Assembly: GCA_039000515.1 (NCBI GenBank)
Contig: JBCFYV010000012.1
Location: 38,813,986-38,877,985, forward strand
Length of the DNA: 64,000 nt
Source: Timema cristinae
Lineage: Eukaryota > Arthropoda > Insecta > Phasmatodea > Timematidae
Direction: 5' to 3'
Shown here: in pieces, positions 12,880 to 24,696 of the stretch
Numbering within the stretch: position 1 is the first letter of the stretch
Layout: each line of letters starts with the position of its first letter
Position numbers and translations under genes: made by a program
Notes under the pieces: generated by a model
Told to the model about the DNA's origin: nothing
Databases searched by the model: none
What the model saw: the letters and a program-made list of their open reading frames with translations, nothing else

Positions 12880-13490
12880 TGGAACTTCACTCACACGATC
12901 ACTCTTTTATACGGTAAAACACAATCCACAGAACACGGAACGATGGGATGACGAGGGGGGGGGGGACCAAAGAACATAAACAAGGAGAGGAATGTTCTAC
13001 GAGCGTCTAGACTGCAGTGGAAGCGGAACTTTGGCACTGGCAGAAGAGTTTCTTCTTTCCAACCAGAGATCTTTGGTTCGGCGGAGTCGTTGCTGAGCTT
13101 TTGAATAGCCGCGGCTCTCAGTATTTCGTAGATAGTCTTCTTGTTCAGGTGTGTGTGTTTCGATGGGCCTTTCATGTGTATAATCGAGCCAGCAGCAGAT
13201 GGTGTCGGTATAATTGGGTAAGCCCGTTGTATTTGGTTTGGTTGTGGTTAGCTCGTGGCTAATGCTACACTCTGAAGAGAAGAAATTTTGTGAACGTGTT
13301 TTTTTCCCCCTCAACGAATTCAATTCAAGTAATGTCAAGTGTCAGGTGTGGTGGGGGGTGTTCAGATTAAGGAAGGAGGAATGTTATGAATGTGAAGAAA
13401 TGTGTTGTGGAGTGATTGGCTACACTGAGTTTATACACGCCAGTGTGAAGGACAGTGGGTGTGGACAAGTTGGCCAGTCAGGAAAGTGAA
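12880..13490. other. GC-richer block without identified gene
   Basis: Base composition rises sharply relative to its flanks, and both strands are open for 60-110 codons, but none of the translations resembles a known protein and the frames overlap each other. It includes a run of 11 G at 12955-12965. It could be the LTR or leader region of the minus-strand element at 10.4-11.6 kb, or an unrelated insertion. Confidence 0.3.
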
Positions 13491-14760
13491 CTCCAAGAGT
13501 TTTCGTTGCAGTGTGTATAACTACAACCATAGTGTAAAACTACAACCATTATTCTGTAGGCGTATGGAACTTTTGAATCACAGAAGTAGGAAAAGTTAAC
13601 ATTTATTATTCTAAAACACCTTTTATGAGCATATACATTTTGATAAAAGTTTGTCGAGAAAGATTAGTTGGGGTTAACTTTATATTAATATAATTTATGA
13701 AACATTAACAGGCCTTCATCAAACTTCCCGAAGGATTAGCTAGTTATAGCATAATATAACCTAGGCCTAGTAAAAGGTTTTATAACTTTTAAAATATAAC
13801 AAAGGCCTAGCATAAGGTATTATAACTTTTAAAATCAAATATACTGGAGGCAATAATAGTTAAGAAAGTATATTCCCTTAAAAATAATAGGCCTAAATTC
13901 TGTCTTAACTTTTAAAAAGTGAGGTACCGGTAGTTATAAAACTTTTCACTTGCCAAACTGGCTTAAACAATTATTTATTCTTAACTTATAGAGATTGTCA
14001 AATATTTGGCGTGCTAAACTTGTAATTACAGTTGTATACTTAAAATAAGACTTTATTAAAATCATTATCCTTCAAGTCGACAAGATAGTTAAATAATAAT
14101 AGCCCATAAGTTTGAAACTGAACGTTTAAGCATTAATTGTGGTTTGAAAAATCATTTGATTATATTTGGGTGATCATGATATATTTTCCTATTTGATATT
14201 TTAGGTATAAATTTTTTTTCTAGTCAAAATGGTGAAAAATTATTTTGCTGTAAATTAAAACTTCTCATTGATAAATTCTCCATGTAGTGTTAATCTATTG
14301 TTCTATGGTGATCATAGAGATTTTACATTTTATTATTGTTTTGGAGCTATCTAGTAAATTATTCTTCTTATATTAAATTCATATATAACATAATGAACAA
14401 TCTCACGGACTTCTCAATTTTATTCATTAATTTATATGTAATCAATACCCTTAGGTCTTGCACTTCCTAATCTTTAAATTTTGGTTTTTGGGTAAATAAG
14501 AGATTAATTAAGAGTTTATTTTTCTTGAGGCTGACCTTCTGGTTTTTCCCGCAGCCAGGGTGGGTTGCGTGTCTGGGTACTCTTGGTACACCCAGGTTTT
14601 CAATAATTTGTAACTCAAACGACTCACTCCTATCGCCAACTATTGATTATTATTTTGTATATATCGAACTCCCACTTGATAGTTATTGTTTCAATCTAGT
14701 TACGGTTCACATGGTCGTAGAGATAAGGTAATAGAGCGGGTTGTAACATAAATAAATTTA
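13491..14760. other. AT-rich DNA, nothing recognised
   Basis: No coding exon, RNA gene or terminal repeat was seen. An open frame at 14525-14731 is short and lacks any family resemblance. Confidence 0.5.
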
Positions 14761-15075
14761 TTATAACAAACAAATAATAAGATATAGGATTACATTAGAT
14801 AAACAAGCGTTTTTGTTAAATGGTTGACAGTTATAAAAGTTGAAAATGTTTGATAGGACCACCTGGAGATGATACAGAATAACAGTGAATAAATCAAAGC
14901 TAGATAGAACAACAAGTGTTGGTTTTAATAACTCCAAATATACAGGTCCTGACTTTTGCTTCGGAGAACAAGTGTCTAAGTCAATACAGCCACGGTATAA
15001 TGGGCAGTTACGTTGAGAGAATACATTCAAAACAATATTGCAGGCTGTTGTTATAATAAAGTAGAAAGGCCTCAT
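14761..15075 (-). CDS. hypothetical 104-codon open frame, cysteine-bearing
   Basis: From ATG at 15075 the minus strand is open for 104 codons to a TAA. The N-terminus is hydrophobic (MRPFYFIITTACNIVLNVFS), which would suit a signal or membrane segment. It is followed by a small cysteine cluster (CPLYRGCIDLDTC) and a second hydrophobic stretch (PTLVVLSSFDLFTVILY). I recognise no family. A possible splice donor (CTCCAG|GTGGTC) lies inside the frame, so it could also be an exon, or chance. AT-rich DNA gives open frames this long only occasionally, hence the listing at low confidence. Confidence 0.2.
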   Translation of the reverse strand: MRPFYFIITTACNIVLNVFSQRNCPLYRGCIDLDTCSPKQKSGPVYLELLKPTLVVLSSFDLFTVILYHLQVVLSNIFNFYNCQPFNKNACLSNVILYLIICLL

Positions 15076-15719
15076 GTCATGAATACTAAGAACCAATTTA
15101 TAATAGATACACATTTATATAACCTATATGTTTAGAGCTACTAAGGAGAATATCTGTCAAGCTAGCTAGCTTGGATTAAACCTAGGGGAGTCACATATAC
15201 CCACGGATAAATGTACTATAAGAGGATCTTCTATATTTTGTGTATATATTGAGGATGGCTAACAATCAGGCATCAACAGCAAATTGTACTATGGCCGGTA
15301 CTTTCCTAGTGAGTATTGAAAAGTGGTCAGGGTTTTTGAACCTTAGCTCTCAACCATTTCATTTATAAAATTATATTAGTTTGCCTTTGTTTACATATTA
15401 ATACGATCAAGATACTGAGAGTACTAAACTGATAAATACATTTTTCATTTCCCATTCGTCTAGGCCTAATTTAATTATCTTTATTACTGTCAAATGATTA
15501 ATTATAAGAAAGTGTGGGATTTTATGGTAATTATAAGTTATGTAATCATAACCAAAGTTGTAAGCAAGATATGTTTTAAATTTCAATTCATTAACTTCAT
15601 TTTCAGACCTTTAAACTTTTAATCTAATAGTTTTTCATTATTTAAAGTCTTTGTTGGAATATTAGAGTCATCCAAATTTATTACTTTACTTTTCATTTTA
15701 AGGATCGTGCAATGTATTA

Positions 15720-15990
15720 ATAGCTGAACCCGGAAGCTGGGAGATGCAACTGTGGCTTGCACGTGTGGCCCTTTAGTGGGGTGGGAGGTTTTGGCGTGGA
15801 CTCCTGGCCAATCAGCACATTCAATTTAGCGTCTGTGTTTGACCCTATGTGGAAGGGAAGCGTAAGACGCGACAGCGAGACTGGCCGGTTGACACGCAAA
15901 CAGATAAGACCTGTATTCAAAAATTTATTTTTATAACGTGGAAAGATAGGGTTTTGAGATGGGTGGAAAGAGCCCAACGGCCAAAAGAAA
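15720..15990. other. GC-rich block with CCAAT-box-like sequence
   Basis: A 270-bp island stands out against AT-rich flanks and includes GGCCAATCAGCAC on the plus strand. The minus strand is open for 103 codons across it, but the translation is proline/leucine-rich and matches nothing I know. It abuts the left end of the MITE copy at 16028. Confidence 0.3.
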
Positions 15991-16027
15991 GTTCTATCTA
16001 CGCGAGCACACTTTAAACTATAATTCA

Positions 16028-16783
16028 TTCACGACCCAAGTTTTCTTGGATGATAGCTCAAAATGTTACTAGAAGTAATCCCTAATATATCACTACTGGC
16101 ATCTATCACTTTGTAATATATTATCACTGATGGTACTATATTAATGTGATAGTTAACCACAGTAATTTAGGCCAATATTATTTATATATTTATTTGAGGA
16201 CGGACACAAAGTTTATTTATCGTTTTATTACACTTTAAAAAATATTCACACCACTTTCAAAAAACTTCTAACGAACATAGCTTCAAAATGTCGACTGACG
16301 AATTTAAACCATATGGTTGAACATGACGGTAAACAATTTTTTTTACACTGAGGCAGACACGCACTTGATGAAAATATTTTATTCAGTTAAATATTTCAAA
16401 ATATGATAAAATAATCATAAAATCATTTATTGTATGTAAAAAAAAGACAAGATTGTTTCCCTTTTCCAAGTAAATACAATGCCTGTATTAAAAGGTATTG
16501 ATGTGTGCACTATATTACACAAAATCAATAACGTTCCAAAATGAAGAATAAGAACTTTTAATTATGTTTAAAATATTGTTTCGAGTTGGATAAAAAGAAA
16601 TTATTTAAAAAAATGAAATAGTATGAGAAGAGTTAAGTTCACGTTGTTTTTAATGTAATATATAATATGTAATTAAAGATATTTACATTTATAACAAAAC
16701 TGTGATCTTTTACAAGTGTTGGCAACCCAAAACCTAAACATATTATTTTAGAACTGTCATCCAGGTAAAAACCTTTTCATGAA
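16028..16783. mobile_element. 0.76-kb MITE, copy 1 (terminal inverted repeats)
   Basis: This sequence aligns nearly end to end with 21398-22162, including the shared internal TAATGTGATAGTTAACCACA. The two ends are inverted repeats: the right end read backwards is TTCATGAAAAGG then TTTTTACCTGGATGACAG, and the left end is a mutated form (TTCACGA...CTTGGATGATAG). No open frame is shared, so it is non-autonomous. The superfamily is not assigned because the target-site duplication is unclear. Confidence 0.8.
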
Positions 16784-17120
16784 TAGACTTTAGCATTTCT
16801 CACAAGTGGCGCACCGCAAATAGTAAAGGAAAAGGTGCCAACAAAACAGCATACGGCATCTAACCTAACTAGGTCCCAAACGAAAGCGCAAGATTACCTG
16901 GCCTATGTAGCCATACGAAAAGAACAAAGTGAACCTGCCGTTTTAGGACGTCAATAAATATTACTATGTCTTAAATTTTTAGTAAAGAAATATGAATTCA
17001 TAGAATAGAAAAACTTTAACACCTGGTCCTACACATATATAGAGCATAGATCCCTCGTATTTAAACTACGTCTGATGGACATAGTGATAAAGGACATGTT
17101 CTGAGAGAAACATGACTGTT

Positions 17121-17400
17121 TCTGAAGGACTTAGAAAGCATAGTAAGACATACTGACTATAAACAATCTGAAGGACTTAGAAAACATAGTTAAACACTCT
17201 GACTATGAAAAACATGTCTGAACGACTTAGAAAACATAATTAGTCGCTCCGACTATAAACAACATGTCTGAAGGACTTATAAACTTAGTTCATCACTCTG
17301 ACTATGAACAACATGTCTGAAGGACTTAGAAACTTAGTCACTATGACTATAAACAACATGTCTGAAGGACTTAGAAAACACATAATTAAAATTACTATCC
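17121..17400. repeat. tandem repeat, about 50-bp unit, six copies
   Basis: The phrase TCTGAAGGACTTAGAAAAC recurs at 17121, 17167, 17217, 17267, 17316 and 17361, a spacing of 45-50 bp. Each copy is followed by a variant of CACTCTGACTATAAACAACA. Copies carry point changes and small indels. Open frame through the array (17304-17606) reflects the repeat, not a gene. Confidence 0.85.
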
Positions 17401-18504
17401 GAAGACACATCAAAACAATCTCTCCATCACTACAAATTATATCTGAAGGACATACAATCAAAAGAATAACACTGAAACAATACTTGATGAAAAAGTTTCA
17501 AAGAGGCTCCGCAGGCACAGTGGCGCTCTTTCGACGGACCGTTGAGGAGGGAGAACATCTTATCTTTATTTTCAACCACGTGTGCCCGCCGATGAAGACT
17601 AAGTAAAGTCGGTGCTGTTGGAAGGGTCAGCCACGACGTGGAGATCGTATCCGCTAACATCCAGTCTATGCTCTAGATACAGAGTCCTTATCCGTAACTA
17701 TGTAGAAGTTGGTCAACTTTAATTTTTTAAGGAGTAAGGACTAGGTTATATAGAGTACACAAATTAGGCTTTATCCGAATAGTCTACTTCACGCGCCGTC
17801 GACCCTTGACGTTTACTCGATAGTTGCAGTAGCAATCACGTGATCAAATGCATATGCGTCCGAATAGTTACGAAATGTGCTAATATGCCCCTCACACGCC
17901 TTTGAGACCAAGGACGACAGCAAGTTACCCTTGACATGCCGTCGATGCGGTGTTTGAACGGCAATTGTTTAATTTTTCGTCTGCTAGAGAGAGAGAATTT
18001 GTAGAGTAATGTGATCTTTGATAACTCACGTTAAATATTCTGGCTGTTTTGTAGAGTTGTATTGTTTTGTGTTGGATAATTTGTCATGTGCAGTGAAAGT
18101 AAGTCGCCACAAATCTGTAAGTGGCCTATGCTAATTCGGGCTGATAGATGGGGTTTAAAATAGTTTCTAAGATCATTGGCAGGAAGCAGCATTGCACTCA
18201 AGGGTGTGAAAATTATATTTTGCCGTTCGAATAGTCTATTGCAGTCTTCTATCTCAAGTGCGTGTTAAGTCTAAAGTCATCATGTCAAATGTACGTGATT
18301 ATTCGGATACATCCTGAGTAAATATGTGTGCCCACATTTAAATAAAAGCACCAATGGCAGTGAAAGAATACTAATACATTGAGTTATTATTCTTATCGGA
18401 CAAAAAAAAGTCAGCTATCTATATACTAAGACAAAACAATAATTTAGAAAATATTCGCACGAATCACCTATTTCACAGTATATCGTTCCGCCATAATCTT
18501 AGGG
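17401..18504. other. no gene recognised
   Basis: Mixed-composition DNA with somewhat GC-richer patches near 17500-17640 and 17780-17960. I found no exon-like structure, no RNA gene and no terminal repeats. Confidence 0.4.
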
Positions 18505-18724
18505 CTAAGGATTTTCTGAAAATCTTGACTTTTGGAGGAAGTGTAAATGTCCAACCACAAAATCAATAATGTGTTCCTCAATTAACCGCAAAAGATCTAA
18601 CTTTGCCCATTCTAAACCATATGATGTTAGTACACAAGTTCCAGTTGACGGATCAACAAAGTATTTCTTGTTATTCACTATATTATGCACGTACGGCGGC
18701 GACTCAAATAATAGATTTTCAGAA
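18505..18724 (-). CDS. candidate terminal exon, unknown protein
   Basis: On the minus strand a plausible acceptor (TTTTTTTAAGTTGGCAG|T at 18724) opens a frame that runs to TAG at 18505. The translation is not compositionally random: it contains KKYFVDPSTGTCVLTSYGLE, then KLDLLRLIEEHIIDFVVGHL. The YxDPxTG start recalls short conserved motifs in several small eukaryotic proteins, but the rest does not fit those, so I name no family. It lies downstream of the RGS-like gene on the same strand, yet its phase (one leading base) does not match the candidate exon at 20102-20205. It may belong to another gene or be a chance frame. Confidence 0.25.
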
Positions 18725-18748
18725 CTGCCAACTTAAAAAAAGCCTCTA

Positions 18749-18751
<3 letters not shown>

Positions 18752-18786
<35 letters not shown>
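18752..18786. repeat. (TA)n microsatellite
   Basis: Nearly pure alternating AT over about 35 bp with one interruption. It sits just upstream (minus sense) of the candidate exon at 18505-18724. Confidence 0.9.
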
Positions 18787-19285
18787 ATAAAAATCTAAAA
18801 ATAAGTTAAATAATTGTTATATTCACAAGTTCGGGAACTAACTTAAATCTAACCTTACTTTCCAATTTGATGTAAACTTGAATTAAATAGATAGGGCTTC
18901 TAATTAGTTTCATGCTAAGTTGTCATGCTTGGATATAGTGGCAAGCAGTAGCACCTAACCAAGATGCAATGAATATGTCAAAGAGGCGTTTTAATCATCT
19001 TTGGAAATGATAAATTATTTAATCTCACAATCAGAATATTCTAATGGCTGCTGTTTTTTTTATAGATATAGGCCTAATTTATGACGCCACTCGATTCTTT
19101 TTTTTTTAATTCTACTAGCTCAAATTGTTGTGTAGGCGTTCTCTACTCAAAATGTGCTATAAACATATTTATTAGATATTTTGTTTAGCCCAGTTTCTTT
19201 TATTTATTATACGAAGATGGGAGGATGGCACACCATAGAAAATCATGTATTAAATCTACACTAAATAAACATCATGTATACATTT

Positions 19286-19441
19286 CCTGGATAGCTCAGT
19301 GGTAAGAGCATTGGCGTACTAAGCCGAAGGTCCGGGTTCGATTCCTGTGTCCAGGTGTAATTTTTCAATTTTCAGAATATATCTAATTGGTGCTTGCCCC
19401 ACTAAAATGCATAGATGATAGCTTCGGCTATCTGATTCATT
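19286..19441 (+). mobile_element. SINE, family D copy 1 (tRNA-like head, hairpin tail)
   Basis: The head folds as a tRNA. The acceptor CCTGGAT pairs with GTCCAGG, the D-arm is GCTCAGTGGTAAGAGC, and the anticodon stem is TTGGC/GCCGA with loop GTACTAA. The T-loop is TTCGATT. The T-stem is one base short, so I treat it as a tRNA-derived SINE head rather than a working tRNA. The tail has CACTAAAATGCAT followed by the hairpin GATAGC-TTCG-GCTATC. Confidence 0.75.
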
Positions 19442-19641
19442 AATATATGCAATCGTGTACAATTATAATATAATTGTCAATTGGCTTAAATACACTGCCA
19501 ACTACCGAGTCGCAGGTGGCTGCGTTGTCTGATGGCTGTGATCTTACATAATCACATGTTTATAAGCTGACGACTTCCGCACGTCCATCAAAGACTCTGC
19601 CTTAAAATATGAGTGAAGAATGACCATGGGCACGTGACGAA

Positions 19642-19800
19642 TCCTGGATAGCTCGGTGGTAAGAGCATTGGCGTACTAAGCCAAAGGTCCCGGGTTTGAT
19701 TCCCGTGTCCAGGTGTAATTTTTTAATTTTCAGAATATGTCTAAGTGGTGCTTGCCACACTAAAATGCATAGATGATAATAGCTTCAGCTATATGATTCA
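19642..19800 (+). mobile_element. SINE, family D copy 2
   Basis: Second copy, about 355 bp downstream in the same orientation. The tRNA-like head is better preserved here: anticodon stem TTGGC/GCCAA is perfect, the loop is GTACTAA, and the T-arm is CCGGG-TTTGATT-CCCGT with one mismatch. The tail repeats the CACTAAAATGCAT block and the hairpin, now ATAGC-TTCA-GCTAT. If it were a gene the anticodon would be ACT, but the short variable loop does not suit a serine tRNA. Confidence 0.75.
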
Positions 19801-20101
19801 TTTTAATGTTTTGTAACAAAATGTTTACAATTTAATTTCCAAAATATACATATCTGGTCCTACCTAGAATCAAAACAGGTGCTCTTGGTTCTGTAAGTAG
19901 ACATGCTTAAAACTTAGCCAAGGTATCTTTCTACATCTGTCCCTAGACATTTTCTTACCTTCTCTAGTCAATGTTTAGAACTTCATATTATGATTTTTTT
20001 TTTCCAAAATGCATGTCAAAATAAGTAGGTTGGAATCCTCTCACTTATATCTTGTGCTACTAACGTAAGTCTACATTTACCCAGAAACGGAGTGAGCTTA
20101 C

Positions 20102-20205
20102 GTTCACAGATTTCACTATGGTGTAGCTTATAAGATAGGGCCATGGTGTAATCCAACAAGGCAAGACTGTCACCTTTCAGGATAAACTGAGTGTACTTGA
20201 AAATA
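20102..20205 (-). CDS. candidate internal exon, unknown protein
   Basis: The minus strand shows an acceptor (TTTATATAG|T at 20205), an open frame and a good donor (GAAC|GTAAGC at 20102). The encoded segment includes FKYTQFILKGDSLALLDYTM and SYKLHHSEICE. It lies between the RGS-like exon 2 and the candidate exon at 18505-18724 and has the same strand. Its phases (one leading base, one trailing base) do not match either neighbour, so at least one further exon would be needed. No domain was recognised. Confidence 0.25.
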
Positions 20206-21397
20206 CTATATAAACACAAGCAACCTCTTTAGTTTAGTATTTAATTTTTCACTCCTATTAATCAAACGTGGTTTAAATCTTTACATGGGTGGTTGTTAGG
20301 AGCGTTTGTTTACATTTTTGAATTTTTTTTTAAATCTTGCTTTGATACAAATACTATTTTAGAGCATAAAAGAGTTTAGCAGATATAACTACATATATAT
20401 ATCTAATTTAATCTTTAAATTAATGAAACTCTTTAATTAGCCTATACATCAGCTTAATCAAGTCTAGTAGGGCCACTGACTAGATGATCAAATATATTTA
20501 TTTGAATGGCAAAAGCAAATAACTTCAGAAATTAAATATACACTAAACATTCGGATATATATGCAACTAAACTATTTAAACTGGGTTATATTTTGTAAAA
20601 TTTACATCATTACCATAGAAGTAGATGTGTGAAAAAATTTGCTACATCATTCATCAATGCATAAATAGATTTTGTTCAGTATTAGCCAACATTGACTACA
20701 CCAATGTAGAGAGAATAGAAAGGTAGCGCTCTTGGAGGAATATGATTATGTCATTGCTTAGGTCACCCGGTACACACCAGTTATATTTGAATACGAGTCA
20801 CATATGCATAATTTTCTTAAATAAGTAAAGTAATGCTGTTAATTGGAAATTGGTGTGGATTTTAAAGGTTATTTATTATTTAAAGTTCCAAAATGTGACC
20901 TGATTCTTAACGATTTACATGGTGTTCCACATAGCTTTGTGTATGTAAAGTACTGGCTTGTGTACTGATTGACATCACACATGCATTCGGATGTATTTCT
21001 CCTTCTATTCTCTTTATTTTGGATTGCACCTATAAAATGAGATCTTTTAGAATGGGGAAAAAATATTTCAACTGAACAATCTTTTAGTGATTTTAATTAT
21101 CATTGTTCTCTTTGTCACTCAATTTCTTTTCCTTCATTGTAGTTATCTTATTCCCGATCTTCCAATAAATGGCATGTATTGTAAATATGTATTAAACGTT
21201 GAATTAGACTCACTTTATTTCCACATGGTTGGCCGTATCTCCAAGTCAACTTTTAACTCGCAAGCTAAGTATACAATAACCACTTACATCAAATTTTTAC
21301 AATAGATGATCTCAAAAATCTTCAAAATATATTTGTAAGTATAGAGAAAATATCACTTTAGTTAACAATTTCTATGGAAAATAGCAACTATAAGCCA

Positions 21398-22162
21398 TTC
21401 ATGAGCTACGTTTACCTGGATGACAGCTCGAAATGTCACTAGAAGTAATCCCTAATATATCACTACACCAACAGCTGACATCTATCACTTTGGATGACTG
21501 TAATGAAAACAGATGGTAATATATTAATGTGATAGTTAACCACAGTAATTTAGGCCAATATTATTTATATATTATTTGAGGTTGGACACAAAGTTTATTT
21601 ACAGTTTTATTCCCCTTAAAAAATATATTAACACCACTTTCACAAAAACTTCTAACAAACATAGCTTCAAAATGGCGACTGACGAATCTAAACCATATGA
21701 ATGAACATAACGGTAAACAAGTTTTTTACAAAGATGCAGACTCGCAGTTGATGAACATATTTTATTCAGTTAAATATTTCAAAATACAATAAAATAATCA
21801 TAAAATCATTTATTGTATGTAAAAAAAATGACTTTTTTTTCTTTTCTAAGTAAATACGATACCTGTATTAGAAGATATTGATGTATGCACTATATTACAC
21901 AAAGCCAGTAACATTCCAAAACAAAAAATAAGTTATTTTAATTATGTTTAAAATATTGTTTCGAAATGGATAAAAAGAAATTATTTAAAAAAATGAAATA
22001 GTATGATAAAACTTAAGTTTACGTTATTTTAAATTTAATATATAAAAGGTAATTAAAGATCTTTACATTTATAACAAAACTGTGATCTTTTACAAGTGTT
22101 GGCAACCCAAAACCAAAACATATGATTTTCGAATTGTCATCCAGGTAAAAACCTATCGTGAA
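21398..22162. mobile_element. 0.76-kb MITE, copy 2
   Basis: Second copy of the element at 16028-16783. The termini are clearer here: left TTCATGAGCTACG then TTTACCTGGATGACAG; right end reversed TTCACGATAGG then TTTTTACCTGGATGAC. Internal sequence matches copy 1 apart from point changes and short indels, including the block around AATGGCGACTGACGAATCTA. It sits in the interval downstream of the RGS-like exon 2. Confidence 0.85.
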
Positions 22163-22922
22163 CGGAATATAACTAAAATCATAACTAAATTTTGATGATA
22201 GAATGCTCTGAAGAAAGTAATGGCCGCTATCTTTATTGGTGTTAGACCTATTATTTGATGTATTCTGGCTTTATATTGGTTGGGTTTTTGATAAAAGTGT
22301 GGCCTTGTGCAGTTTGGAAAGATTAAAAGCTAAAGCATACCTGTAAATTATGAATTAATCCAAATTTTATTTTAAAATAATGTAGAACGGTCATTACTAA
22401 TACAAGAAACCATATAGTGCTTGAATATTTTGGAAATAAAAGTTGCAAAGAAAATGTTTATCCTACTCAATCAATATAAATCATTAAAATGTTTTATTTT
22501 GTATTCTATTAAGTACAACACTAAATAATAATAATAATAATATTACAAAAATGATCAACACCATTAAAATGTGAAGCTAACAACATTATATTATTCAATT
22601 TAGGATTATAGGCCTATTTTGTTTGATGTCACACTTGTATGATCAGGAACTTATGGAGTAAAGATGTTCAATACAGTGAGTAGCTTATTATTGGAGAAAA
22701 AACAATACCTGAGCACAATACCTAGTTTTAATGTTAACATTTTTAATCTCATTTAGCCAATAAAATAAACAAATGAATGATTAAATTTGGAAAGATCTAG
22801 ATGGTATTTTCAGAATTTCAAGTCACCTAAACATTTGAAGTGGTATAACATTTCCATATCAGAAATCACTTGCGCTTATCGTCAGAGTACCAAATGTTTA
22901 CAGAAAAGAATGTAGACTTCAC

Positions 22923-23065
22923 ATAATGAATTAAATGCACTTTGTTTCGCTTGCTCAAGAATTTCAACAGTATTTGCGTGATTGTTTACATCTATCGCTC
23001 TTAGCCTTCTAAGTTCCCCAATGTTTAAATTAACATCTTGGACTTCTGCAAACTGCTGAATGTCC
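22923..23065 (-). CDS. RGS-like domain gene, exon 2
   Basis: The acceptor is AATTACAG|G at 23065. The frame reads DIQQFAEVQDVNLNIGELRR and later VEILEQAKQSAFNSL. The VN-L/I-x pattern followed by an A-Q/K-x-x-x-F/Y helix matches the second half of RGS (regulator of G-protein signalling) domains. One leading base (G) completes the CGG codon begun by CG at the end of exon 1, so the two exons splice in frame. I place the end at a GTGAAG donor (22923); a GTAAAC donor at 22902 is an alternative. If no donor is used, the frame stops at about 22885 and this would be the last exon. The final RGS helix is not found here. Confidence 0.6.
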
Positions 23066-23710
23066 CTGTAATTACATTAGAAAAACAAGCAGGTAAGTAC
23101 AAGTCGTAGGACCAACTGGCTCTAGCAGTTTGTTTATCATTTTGTCCTCTCGTGTCAATCAGGGGTGAAGAATATGTCCAAACACATGAATGAGGTTAGG
23201 GGAAATGAAATCAGTCCTGGGGAAATTTGGGGCAGGAAAAGGCCAACAATTTTGTTGACTTTTTAGTACATTCTGGTTCTGATATGGTAGTTTCATTTGT
23301 ATGAAAAACAAAAGCTGATGACACTCAACACCAACACTCAATATGTGCCATAGTAAGGCAGTAGGCTGTATAGGGGCCAAGAAATGTGTCAGAGTTTTAG
23401 ATAAGAAGTCAAGAGGTTGAAATAAGGGACAAAGGAAAAATCTAATAATTGAACCTGGCTAATGGCATGATTGAGTGATGAGTCATAAGTCACCTATCCT
23501 ACCGTGGGTGTATGGTAGCTATGGCGGGCAGGCTGTGGAATTCAGTCACCAGTTATATCGAGGCCTAATTACAGGTGATGTGCGTGCAGTTTATTTAAAC
23601 TTGTGACATGTGTATTGTAATAATTATGTAGCCCTATTAAGGTTTGTACATTGTACAATGGAAAATGTTTATAGAAATTAGATGGTTTAATGAAAGAAAT
23701 GTTTATTATG

Positions 23711-23866
23711 TTGACTTTTAAGAGCAAACAAGAAGTCAACTGTGCTTATTGTGAAACGCGTGGTAGACGTGATAAACTCGGATATCATGTATCTAATAAA
23801 CATCCCCAAGGAGAACCTAGAAGTAAGGTTCAAGGGAGTATTGCAAGTTTTGTAAAACGTTAATTA
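23711..23866 (+). pseudogene. BED-type zinc-finger fragment of a transposon
   Basis: A short plus-strand frame contains CAYCETRGRRDKLGYHVSNK followed directly by H, giving the C-x2-C...H-x4-H pattern of a BED finger. A basic/serine tail (GSIASFVKR) then leads to a stop. BED fingers form the N-terminus of many hAT transposases. Downstream, a serine-rich stretch at 23905-24050 could be the linker, but no catalytic core follows. It lies in the intron between the two RGS-like exons, on the other strand. Confidence 0.55.
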
Positions 23867-24364
23867 TGTGATCAGGAAAAACATAATCGTAAATAGCGAA
23901 AGTATTTCCCCTAGTGTGGTTGATAGTGATGGACCTTGCAGTAATGGTGGGTCTATGAAAAAACTAAAAGTTTATAAAATTCAACAATTAAACCAAGACC
24001 TTCCGAATTACATTCCATTGCCTCTTACTCTCAAGATGTAAAATTAAATGTTGGTACTGTTAAGTCTACTGGTATCAATGAACAATAATAATACCAATAT
24101 GTAATGCACACAAGGAAATTGGAAGGCTGCCATTTCTGGGAGACATATATTCAATGTTTTATTTTGAGTGCTATGGTTTTCAGGGATTTTTTATGAAAAT
24201 GTTATGTTATGGGGAAATATTGGATCTCTGAACATATTCTGCACCTCTGATGTCAATCACTTGGTTAATAATTTTTTCTGCTCTGTGCAACTTAACGTAT
24301 CAAAGTATTGGTCACATTTTTAAAATTATAATTGTCTTACTAACAATTTAGGTTATATGCATAT

Positions 24365-24592
24365 GTACTAATTATTCTAATGAGTTAGGGATTAGAAAGG
24401 TTGAATTTAGAGGAAGTATACCCACATTTGTGTGGAGGCAGAGTGGAAAACCATTTGAGAAAAACCATTCTCAGTAAACCAAACCGGGATTTTAACCACG
24501 ATCTCCATTTCATTGGCAGTCTAGTCTATTGTGTGAGTGACGACTTAGACTCTGCGGCCACTGAAGCAGGTATGTTGGTCACTTAACCCAGC
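24365..24592 (-). mobile_element. SINE, family B, minus strand, tail truncated
   Basis: Reading the minus strand from 24592 down gives the family-B head (ACCTGCTTCAGTGGCC...ACTGCC) and the body GGTTTTTCTCAAATGGTTTT then CCACTCTGCCTCC. The sequence ends at about TTCTAATCCCTAACTCATTAG, before the shared tail. Confidence 0.7.
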
Positions 24593-24696
24593 CATTTTTA
24601 ACAAATATTCATTTACAAATTATTAACTAGTTGGGTTTCTATAGCACTGTATTTCTTGTGTTAACCACTTTGTCTACATAGTTTTTGTATGTTGAG

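Noticed and set aside
13214..13489. Open frames on both strands in the 12.9-13.5 kb GC-rich block
   Set aside because: They overlap each other in opposite directions, start mostly with non-ATG codons and resemble no family.
16621..16783. Mobile-element copy as the LTR of a retrotransposon together with 21.4-22.2 kb
   Set aside because: The two copies each have inverted, not direct, terminal repeats and nothing retroviral lies between them.
19286..19356. Functional tRNA genes at 19.3 and 19.65 kb
   Set aside because: The fold is good, but the T-stem is imperfect in both, the anticodon (ACT) does not fit the short variable loop, and both copies share a 3' tail typical of a SINE.
24401..24586. 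61-codon plus-strand frame as a gene
   Set aside because: It lies wholly within a reversed family-B SINE.
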